Shown: one piece after another, positions 1 through 6,336 of the stretch
How positions within the stretch are numbered: the stretch's first letter is position 1
Layout of the letters: every line of letters starts with the position of its first letter
Source of the DNA: Candidatus Krumholzibacteriia bacterium
GTDB taxonomy: Bacteria; Krumholzibacteriota; Krumholzibacteriia; LZORAL124-64-63
Direction: 5' to 3'
Length of the DNA stretch: 13,607 bases
Assembly: GCA_030643455.1 (NCBI GenBank)
Contig: DAOWLV010000033.1
Coordinates: 1 to 13,607, forward strand
Program-made: the position numbers and the translations under genes
The notes under the pieces: generated by a model
What the model saw: only the letters and a program-made list of their open reading frames with translations
The model's database searches: none
Told to the model about the DNA's origin: nothing

Positions 1-1
1 G

Positions 2-1366
2 CTCGCCGGGCCGCCAGAGTTGAGCACCGAGGCCCAGCTCAATTTCGGCCGGTTGCCCAAAAAAGTCACGGTCGTCATTCCAGAGGTAGACAGCTGGCCG
101 GAGACTTTTTCCGGACTGGCGGAAGAGGCCTCCGTTGTGGTGGACGCCATCTTCGGCACGGGCGTCAAACCACCGGTGCGGGGCTCCTACCTGGATTTGA
201 TCCGGGCCGTCAACGACACCGGCCTGCCCTGTCTTGCGGTGGATGTCCCCTCGGGCGTTGCCGGGGACGACGGCCGAGTCGACCCGGTGGCCGTGGCTGC
301 CGATCTGACTGCCACCGTCGGGCTTCCCAAGCTGGGACTGCTGCTGGCACCGGGTCGGGATTTCGCCGGGGATATCAAGGTGGTGGACATCGGTTTCCCG
401 GACGACATCTGCCAGAAGCACACCGGTGAACTGAACTGGCTGCCCCGCGAGGATTACCTGGCGATGCTGCCGCCACGCCCTGGAACGACCCACAAGTACA
501 AAGCCGGCCGTATGATGGTCGTTGCCGGTTCACGGGATTTTGGAGGCGCTGCCCATCTGGCCGGCCTCGGGGCCCTGCGCTCCGGCGCGGGTCTGGTGGT
601 GATGGCGGTTCCCCTGTGCCTGGAGACGGCCACCCGGATCATCCTGCCTGAAGCGGTGACACGGGCCGTGGCGGAGACCGGTACGGGGACCATCGCGCCA
701 TTGTCATCCACGGTGCTGGACAGCATGTTCGAGAATCAGCGGGCCCTGGCCGTGGGGCCGGGTCTGGGAGCCGATCCGGCCACCGACCGCTGGATTGTAG
801 ATGTGCTGGCGAATCTGACGTTGCCAGTGGTTGTGGACGCCGATGCCCTGAGTGCCTTTGGGCGGACCGGCGCCGAGCCCGCCTTCGGTTCAGGACAGGT
901 GGTCCTTACGCCTCATGCGGGAGAACTGGCGCGGCTGACGGGGCTGGGCAGCGAAGAAATCGAAAGACGCCGTCTTCAGCTGACCGGGGAACTGGCCGCC
1001 CGCTGGAACGTCGTGCTGATGCTCAAGGGATCCCCCTCGTTGATCGCAGCGCCCGACGGCCGGGTGTTCATCAATCCCACCGGGGACGACGCTCTGGCCC
1101 GGGGTGGTTCCGGGGATGTGTTGACCGGACTGGTGGGTGGATTGCTGGCCCAGGGTCTGGGCGCCCTGGAAGCGGCCCTGCTCGGCGCTTACATCCACGG
1201 GCAGGCAGGCACCGTCGCGGCCCGGGGCCGCAGCAACCGGAGCGTGCTGGTCAGGGAGATCGCCGCGGCCATCGGCCCGGTCTTCGAGGAGATGGAAAAG
1301 GAAGCCAGTTCGACCGCGCCGTTGCGGGAAATGATCTGGCCCGTCAACCCGGATACCGCAGGTTAG
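2..1366 (+). CDS. nnr: Bifunctional NAD(P)H-hydrate epimerase / ADP-dependent NAD(P)H-hydrate dehydratase, 5' partial
   Basis: This enzyme repairs damaged NADH and NADPH. The N-terminal YjeF_N domain epimerises R-NAD(P)HX, and the C-terminal ribokinase-like domain dehydrates S-NAD(P)HX using ADP. The reading frame is open from base 2 with no stop, so the gene begins left of the window and the first part of the epimerase domain is missing; a TTG at 20 is internal. Visible epimerase motifs are DAIFGTG and AVDVPSG (about 146-260). The dehydratase domain starts near 490 and shows MMVVAGS, the GALRSGAGLV stretch, VGPGLG, VVVDADAL, LTPHAGELARL and the ADP-binding/catalytic GGSGDVLTG near 1102-1128. 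These motifs are well conserved, so the function is secure. It ends TAG and is followed after 12 bases by tsaD, suggesting one transcript. E. coli keeps its homologue (yjeF) beside another t6A gene, tsaE (yjeE). Confidence 0.95.
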   Translation, partial: LAGPPELSTEAQLNFGRLPKKVTVVIPEVDSWPETFSGLAEEASVVVDAIFGTGVKPPVRGSYLDLIRAVNDTGLPCLAVDVPSGVAGDDGRVDPVAVAADLTATVGLPKLGLLLAPGRDFAGDIKVVDIGFPDDICQKHTGELNWLPREDYLAMLPPRPGTTHKYKAGRMMVVAGSRDFGGAAHLAGLGALRSGAGLVVMAVPLCLETATRIILPEAVTRAVAETGTGTIAPLSSTVLDSMFENQRALAVGPGLGADPATDRWIVDVLANLTLPVVVDADALSAFGRTGAEPAFGSGQVVLTPHAGELARLTGLGSEEIERRRLQLTGELAARWNVVLMLKGSPSLIAAPDGRVFINPTGDDALARGGSGDVLTGLVGGLLAQGLGALEAALLGAYIHGQAGTVAARGRSNRSVLVREIAAAIGPVFEEMEKEASSTAPLREMIWPVNPDTAG

Positions 1367-1378
1367 GGAAGGGGCGGC

Positions 1379-2389
1379 GTGAAGATTCTCGGCATTGAAA
1401 CTTCATGCGACGACACGAGTGTGGCGCTGTACGACAGCACCGATGGCGTGGCCGAAAATCTGGTGTCGTCCCAGGTGGATCTTCACGACCATTTCGGCGG
1501 CGTGGTACCCGAACTGGCCAGCCGCGCCCACCTGGTCAACCTGCTGCCCCTGGTCGATTACCTGCTTGAACGTCAACAGGTTGCGTTGAAAGATCTGGAC
1601 GGAGTGGCGGTCACGGCCGGTCCCGGACTTATCGGCGCCCTGCTGGTGGGGCTGTCCACGGGCAAGGCCCTGTGCCTGGCCGCCGACCTGCCGCTGGTGG
1701 GGATCCACCATATCGAAGGACACATCCTGGCCAATGCGTTGACTTCGGACCTGGTCCTGCCCGCGGTGGTCCTGGTGGTTTCCGGCGGGCACACCGAGGT
1801 GATCTACATGCCCGAGGTGGGCCGGTACGAACTGCTGGGTGGGACACTGGACGATGCCGCGGGCGAGGCGTTCGACAAGACGGCCAAGCTGCTGGGGCTG
1901 CCCTATCCCGGCGGGCCACAGATCGACCGCATGGCTCGCGCGGGCCATCCCGGCCGGTTCAGTTTCCCGCGTCCGTTGAAAAACGATCCCCGCACGGTTT
2001 TCAGTTTCAGCGGGCTCAAGACCGCCGTCCGGGTCGTTGTCGACGATCTTCCCCGTCCCCTGTCTGAACAGACGGTGGCCGATGTCAGCTTCGAGTTGCA
2101 GGAGGCCATTGTCGATTCGCTCTGCCACCGGTTGTTCCGGGCTGCCCGGGGAAAGCACGTGCCGGCGGTCTACCTGGCGGGCGGTGTTTCCGCCAACAGC
2201 CGGCTGCGCGAACGTGTGGCCGAAGAAGCCAGCCGTTTGAACCTCCATTTCCTTCCGCCGGAACCGGTTTATTGCACCGACAACGCGGCCATGATCGCCT
2301 ACGCGGGATGGTGCCATTTTGCCGCCGGACGGCGCGACAGCCTGGATCTGGACAGCTTCCCTCGCAAACCGCTGACTTCCTGGCGCTAA
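1379..2389 (+). CDS. tsaD: tRNA N6-adenosine threonylcarbamoyltransferase TsaD
   Basis: TsaD (Kae1/YgjD family, ASKHA fold) transfers the threonylcarbamoyl group from TC-AMP to A37 of ANN-decoding tRNAs, working in the cytoplasm with TsaB and TsaE. The protein is 336 residues, the usual bacterial length. It opens with the family motif MKILGIETSCDDTSVALY, has the metal-binding histidines H111 and H115 in HHIEGH, the nucleotide-loop motif VVSGGHTEV, the ELLGGTLDDAAGEAFDK segment, YLAGGVSANSRLR, and near the C-terminus CTDNAAMIAYAG, whose Asp completes the metal site. The start is GTG at 1379, preceded by a purine-rich AGGGAAGGGG Shine-Dalgarno at about 1365-1374; this start gives the canonical N-terminus. 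It follows nnr closely. No key residue is missing and no frameshift is seen. Confidence 0.97.
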   Translation: MKILGIETSCDDTSVALYDSTDGVAENLVSSQVDLHDHFGGVVPELASRAHLVNLLPLVDYLLERQQVALKDLDGVAVTAGPGLIGALLVGLSTGKALCLAADLPLVGIHHIEGHILANALTSDLVLPAVVLVVSGGHTEVIYMPEVGRYELLGGTLDDAAGEAFDKTAKLLGLPYPGGPQIDRMARAGHPGRFSFPRPLKNDPRTVFSFSGLKTAVRVVVDDLPRPLSEQTVADVSFELQEAIVDSLCHRLFRAARGKHVPAVYLAGGVSANSRLRERVAEEASRLNLHFLPPEPVYCTDNAAMIAYAGWCHFAAGRRDSLDLDSFPRKPLTSWR

Positions 2390-2399
2390 ACTCCCCTCC

Positions 2400-2474
2400 A
2401 AACCGAAAAAAGGCATACGGTTTGCCCTGATTCTGCCGATAAAAAAGCAGAATCTTGGTGGGGTGGTATGCCTT
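2400..2474 (+). promoter_or_regulatory. Structured leader upstream of the receiver-GGDEF gene (nested inverted repeats)
   Basis: The 107-base gap after tsaD contains layered complementarity. The outer arms 2410-2418 and 2466-2474 (AAGGCATAC / GTATGCCTT) pair perfectly over 9 bases. The inner arms 2429-2436 and 2447-2454 (GATTCTGC / GCAGAATC) pair perfectly over 8 bases around an A-rich 10-base loop. Between them 2423-2428 can pair with 2460-2465 using three G-C and three G-U pairs. A competing hairpin pairs 2400-2405 with 2418-2423 (AAACCG / CGGTTT) and shares base 2418 with the outer stem. The element ends about 10 bases before the Shine-Dalgarno of the next gene. No T-run follows, so it does not look like a classic intrinsic terminator. 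I do not recognise it as a known riboswitch. A cis-acting leader RNA, attenuator or protein-binding site is possible. Confidence 0.45.
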
Positions 2475-2496
2475 GCTTCCGACGAAGAGGGAAAAT

Positions 2497-3507
2497 ATGA
2501 CCGCGAAAGCGCGCATTCTTATTGCGGACGACGAACCGCATATCAGGCGGATTCTTCAGTTCCTGCTGGAACAGGAGGGTTTCGAGGTCCATATGGCCGA
2601 AGACGGGGAGGAGGCCTGGAAAGCCGTGGCCAGCTTCCAGCCCGATCTGGTTCTGCTGGATGTCATGATGCCACGCATGGATGGTTTCGCCGTTCTCGAG
2701 ATCGTCCGCGCCGGGTTCGAGACAGCCCGTCTGCCGGTGATCCTCCTGACCGCAAAGGGCGAGGAACAGGACAAGGTCAAAGGCCTGGCCGGCGGGGCGA
2801 ACGACTACATCGTCAAACCGTTCAACCACGATGAACTCCTGCTGCGGGTGACCAACCTGCTCGAGGCCACCAGGCGTGAACGCGAAGCCAACCCCCTGAC
2901 GGGCCTGCCCGGCAACCGGGCCATCGATCGTGAGATACAGGACCGGATCGCCACCGGCCAGGAATTCGGATTCATGTATATCGACATGGACCGGTTCAAG
3001 AGTTTCAACGACAAGTACGGCTACTCCCGGGGCGACCGGGCCATTTCCTTCCTCGCGGGCGTTCTGGTAGGGATCACCCAGAAATACGGTTCTGGCAAGG
3101 AGTTCGTGGGCCACGTCGGTGGCGACGACTTCGTGGTGGTGACCACTTCGAAGGACGCCGAACGGCTGGCCCGGCGCATCATCCATGAATTCGACGAGGG
3201 CAAGGAAGATCTCCACGAGGAAGAAGATTTCAAAAACGGTTACCTGGAAATCGAGAGCCGCAACGGACAGGTCGAACGCTTCCCGCTCGTCACCCTGACC
3301 CTGGCCCTGGTCAGCGAATGCCAGGGTCGCTTCGAACATCCGGCTCAGCTGAGCGACACCATGGTCGAGTTGAAACGATTCGGAAAAATGAAACCCCACA
3401 GCGTGGTGGTGAAGGAACGGCGGTCCACGGACAAGAACCCGGAACTGATCACCATCAATGTGGACCAGGATCCCACCGACGATCCTGCCGGCGATCCGAC
3501 CTCCTGA
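2497..3507 (+). CDS. Response regulator with receiver and GGDEF-type (diguanylate cyclase-like) domains
   Basis: A 336-residue cytoplasmic protein. Residues 4-120 form a CheY-like receiver: acidic pocket ADDE, phospho-acceptor D55 in LLDVMMP, the LLTAKG threonine, and K in YIVKPF. Residues ~125-312 form a GGDEF-family domain that opens with NPLTGLPGN and keeps the substrate/metal stretch IDMDRFKSFNDKYGYSRGD. The signature is GGDDF (208-212) rather than GGDEF/GGEEF. No RxxD inhibitory site lies upstream of it. The equivalent of the guanine-contacting Asp (last D of SRGD) is kept, which favours GTP over hybrid-cyclase specificity. The C-terminal ~20 residues are acidic and look unstructured. 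ATG 2497 was chosen because AAGAGGGA lies at 2485-2492 and the receiver begins directly after it; an upstream in-frame TTG at 2455 lies inside the leader hairpin. Probable role: phosphorylation-controlled c-di-GMP synthesis, or c-di-GMP/GTP binding if the altered signature is inactive. Confidence 0.88.
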   Translation: MTAKARILIADDEPHIRRILQFLLEQEGFEVHMAEDGEEAWKAVASFQPDLVLLDVMMPRMDGFAVLEIVRAGFETARLPVILLTAKGEEQDKVKGLAGGANDYIVKPFNHDELLLRVTNLLEATRREREANPLTGLPGNRAIDREIQDRIATGQEFGFMYIDMDRFKSFNDKYGYSRGDRAISFLAGVLVGITQKYGSGKEFVGHVGGDDFVVVTTSKDAERLARRIIHEFDEGKEDLHEEEDFKNGYLEIESRNGQVERFPLVTLTLALVSECQGRFEHPAQLSDTMVELKRFGKMKPHSVVVKERRSTDKNPELITINVDQDPTDDPAGDPTS

Positions 3508-3520
3508 CCGGATGGGAACC

Positions 3521-5926
3521 ATGAGCCGATACGTTGACAGCGCCGCAGCGATGTCCCGGACAGACGATCCGGTCGACCGGGTCATGTCCATGGTCATCTC
3601 CACCGAGGGGGTGCCCGACCTTGCGCACCTGGCGGAAGCCTTTCTGGCGGCTTGGTCCCTGCAGTCCGGAGTGCTGGCCGCGGCCATTTCCGCGGATCCC
3701 GCCGGGACGGTCCTGCTGGATTCCACCTGTATCGGGAACTGTGAATCCTGGTTGATGACGACCCGTAAACTGGCCGCCCGGAGGTCCGATCCCCACCGGG
3801 TGGATCTGGCCGGCCGCTGGTCCGATCTCACCGATGCCTGGGAGGCTGACCGACTCGCCGACTCGATCATTATTCAGGGTACGGGCCCGCTGCCCGGGGG
3901 TGAACCCTGGTCTGAAGCCGACCATGGTTTCGAACCGGTGTCCTGCGCCGGTTGGCTGGCTGCTCCAATCGAATTGCGGGGGAAGGTGAAGATCATTTTC
4001 GTACTGGGCCTGGAAGGGAATCCCGACCAGTTTCCGCAGATCCAGGAAACCATGGTCCGCCTGGTGAAAGCCTTGTCACCGGTGGCTGCGGTGTGGTCCG
4101 AAACACTGGCCCTGACCGCACGTCTGCGCCAGGCTGATGATGAAAACAAGGCCCTGGCCCGGCTCAACCGTCTGCAAGGGCGGTTCGTGGCCATGGCCAG
4201 CCACGAATTCAAGGCACCTTTGACCTCGATCACCGCCTACGCGGATGTCCTTGGGGAACAGCTTACGGACACTGATTTTCCTCATGCCGAGGAATTTCTC
4301 GGCGTCATCCGGAACGAAGCGGGCCGGTTGTTGCGGATGGTGAACCGGATCCTCGATTTCACCCGCATGGAGCACGGATCCCGCCTGCTGGAACAAAAAC
4401 CCGTGGACATGGAATCCCTGGTCACCGATACGGTCCGGTCCCTGAATCCCATGATCACCCGCAAGGATCTGGTCGTCACCGTGGATGCGCCCGTGGGCCT
4501 TCCGCGGGCGGAAGTGGATTCCGACCTGATACGGCAGGTGCTGGTGAACCTCATGCACAATGCCGTGAAATTCACGCCGCGCGCCGGAACGGTCACCATC
4601 CGGCTGGAAGAAAAGGAATCGGCAGTCGCGGTCAGCGTGATGGACGACGGGCCGGGTATTCCCCCGGAGGACATCCGGCGCATATTCCGGGAATTCTACA
4701 GGGCCGATGACGCGGCAACCACCGAGGTGGGAACCGGCCTCGGCCTGACCATCGCCCGGCACATCATCAATCTCCACGGTGGGCATATCGAGGTCGAACG
4801 GAGAACCGAAGGCGGATCGGTTTTTCGATTCCTGGTTCCCAAGGAAATGGGTTCCATGGCCTCGCTGGCCGACGTACTGCACCGGCCGATAGACCACAAG
4901 GAGGGTGCGCGCCTGGTGGAAAGCCTTCTGTCCTTCCTGGCCGAAATGACTGGTTCACGCACCGTGGTCATGCTTCTGCGGGACGGCAACGGGGCCATGG
5001 TGCCGGTGGGTGCCCTGGGCCTGGACCTGGAGGCGGCCAAACCCCTGCCCATGATTGAAAACCCGGGCTGGACCCGGTTTCTGGAACGTGGGGAAGCGGT
5101 GATGGATCCGGGTGCCCTGGTCAGGGACCTGGGGTGGTGTCCGGTGAGGTGTGTCACGGAAGACAGCCGGATGTACGCGCCACTGGGCTCAGGGGAAAGT
5201 GCCCTGGGCTGTGTTATCCTGGGGCGCCGTCGGGGATTGGAAACCTATGACAAGACCGACCTGATCCAGCTGTCGGTCCTTTCCGAGATCGTCATGACCG
5301 CCTTGAGTAATCTGGAAACGGGCCTTTCCGGGGCGACGGCCACCGTCAGGCTCCTGCTCAGGATCCGCCGGAACGGAGTACCCACGGCCACGGCACAGTC
5401 GCTGGCCCTGACCGAAAAACTGGGCCACAGGCTGGGCCTGAACAGGGCCGAGATCAAAAAGCTGCAACTGGCCACCGTGCTGCACGACGCCGGCATGGCC
5501 CAGGTGGAGGAGGAGATCGTCCTGGGCGAATCGGAGCTGAGCCTGGATGAACGGGACGAGGTGAATTGCCACGTGGATCAGATCGTTGATCTGCTGGGGC
5601 CCCTGTTGCAAGACGCGGCCATCGAAAAGATCATCCGTCATCATCATGAACAATTCGACGGGACCGGTTATCCCGACGGCCTGGTCGGAGAAGACATCCC
5701 CCTGGGTTCCCGGCTCATGGCCGTGATCGACACCTGGTTCTCCCTGACTAGTTCCCGGCCTTTCCGCGACGGCTTGTCACCGGAAGAGGCCCACAAAGAA
5801 ATCCTCGCCCACGCCGGGACACAGTTCGACGGGCGGGTTGTCACCGGATTCACCGAGGTTCTACACAACGAGGGCGTTTTGATCGACGCACCAACTGCCG
5901 CCGGGCCCTCCCGGTCCGGCTCTTGA
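3521..5926 (+). CDS. Soluble hybrid sensor: GAF-like, HisKA-HATPase kinase core, GAF-like, HD-GYP-like
   Basis: An 801-residue protein with no evident membrane segment. Order: N-terminal GAF-like sensor (~10-195), short helical linker, HisKA dimerisation domain with phospho-acceptor H228 in SHEFKAPL, HATPase_c (~335-445) with N-box LMHNAVKFTP, G1 DDGPGIP and G2 GTGLGLTIA, a second weaker GAF-like region (~455-612), then an HD-GYP-like domain (~620-790). The last has H655-D656 in LHDAGM, a downstream HVDQIVDLLG, HHHEQFDGTGYP (DGTGYP 713-718), GEDIPLGSR and a final SSRPFRDGL. The Lys of the usual HDIGK signature is Met. An enzymatic phosphodiesterase domain after a kinase core is uncommon. ATG 3521 is preferred because GGATGGGA precedes it; ATG 3512 (three residues longer) is possible. 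It lies 13 bases after the receiver-GGDEF gene and 9 before a single receiver, its likely phosphotransfer partner. Confidence 0.88.
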   Translation: MSRYVDSAAAMSRTDDPVDRVMSMVISTEGVPDLAHLAEAFLAAWSLQSGVLAAAISADPAGTVLLDSTCIGNCESWLMTTRKLAARRSDPHRVDLAGRWSDLTDAWEADRLADSIIIQGTGPLPGGEPWSEADHGFEPVSCAGWLAAPIELRGKVKIIFVLGLEGNPDQFPQIQETMVRLVKALSPVAAVWSETLALTARLRQADDENKALARLNRLQGRFVAMASHEFKAPLTSITAYADVLGEQLTDTDFPHAEEFLGVIRNEAGRLLRMVNRILDFTRMEHGSRLLEQKPVDMESLVTDTVRSLNPMITRKDLVVTVDAPVGLPRAEVDSDLIRQVLVNLMHNAVKFTPRAGTVTIRLEEKESAVAVSVMDDGPGIPPEDIRRIFREFYRADDAATTEVGTGLGLTIARHIINLHGGHIEVERRTEGGSVFRFLVPKEMGSMASLADVLHRPIDHKEGARLVESLLSFLAEMTGSRTVVMLLRDGNGAMVPVGALGLDLEAAKPLPMIENPGWTRFLERGEAVMDPGALVRDLGWCPVRCVTEDSRMYAPLGSGESALGCVILGRRRGLETYDKTDLIQLSVLSEIVMTALSNLETGLSGATATVRLLLRIRRNGVPTATAQSLALTEKLGHRLGLNRAEIKKLQLATVLHDAGMAQVEEEIVLGESELSLDERDEVNCHVDQIVDLLGPLLQDAAIEKIIRHHHEQFDGTGYPDGLVGEDIPLGSRLMAVIDTWFSLTSSRPFRDGLSPEEAHKEILAHAGTQFDGRVVTGFTEVLHNEGVLIDAPTAAGPSRSGS

Positions 5927-5935
5927 GGAGAGATC

Positions 5936-6325
5936 ATGAGGGATTCCCCGCGGATTCTCATCGTTGACGATGAGAAACCCATTTCCACCCTGCTCGCCCA
6001 GACCTTCGAGCAGGAGGGACATGAGGTGGCCAACGCCTTCGACGGCATCGACTGCATGAACAAGATGGCCACTTTCAGACCGGACGTGGTGATCATGGAC
6101 ATCATGATGCCCAAGCTGGACGGGGTGGACACCACCCGGCTCATCCGACGGAACCAGAGCTACAGCGACACAATCGTGGTGGCCCTGTCGGCCAAGTCGG
6201 ACGAGGAGACCCGACGCAGGATGAAAGAAGCCGGGGCCAACCTGTTCATGAGAAAACCATTCGTCATCGCCAAGCTTCTGGCCCGGGTTTCGCGCATGCT
6301 GGAAATCCGTTCGGAATCGCGTTGA
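5936..6325 (+). CDS. Single-domain response regulator (receiver only)
   Basis: A 129-residue CheY-like receiver with no output domain. The acidic pair is in LIVDDEK, the phospho-acceptor is D55 in IMDIMMP, the switch Ser sits in VALSAKS, and the conserved Lys is in MRKPF. It probably accepts phosphate from one or both neighbouring kinases and acts through protein contacts or as a phosphate sink/shuttle. ATG 5936 has AGGAGA at 5926-5931, overlapping the stop region of the upstream kinase, so translation is probably coupled. The next kinase starts 11 bases downstream. The short tail after the receiver (RMLEIRSESR) holds no recognisable domain. Confidence 0.93.
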   Translation: MRDSPRILIVDDEKPISTLLAQTFEQEGHEVANAFDGIDCMNKMATFRPDVVIMDIMMPKLDGVDTTRLIRRNQSYSDTIVVALSAKSDEETRRRMKEAGANLFMRKPFVIAKLLARVSRMLEIRSESR

Positions 6326-6336
6326 GGTAACGCAGG

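Noticed and set aside
2429..2460. Intrinsic terminator for tsaD (8-base stem with A-rich loop)
   Set aside because: The stem is only moderately GC-rich and is followed by TTGGTGGGG rather than a T-run, so it was described as a leader structure instead.
2456..2476. Sigma54-type promoter suggested by TGGTATGCCTTGC
   Set aside because: The GG and GC elements are not separated by the required 10 bases; the TGG-to-TTGC distance is two bases short.
2455..2496. TTG 2455 as start of the receiver-GGDEF protein
   Set aside because: It lies at the base of the inner leader hairpin with no ribosome site and adds 14 residues not typical of receivers. ATG 2497 has a good Shine-Dalgarno.
2386..3870. Long open frame on the - strand (494 codons) opposite the receiver-GGDEF gene
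   Set aside because: It lies antisense to a gene with clear receiver and GGDEF motifs, its translation shows no recognisable domain, and long antisense frames are expected in GC-rich DNA. The same reasoning removes the - strand frames at 1403-2416, 4076-4897 and 6979-8214.
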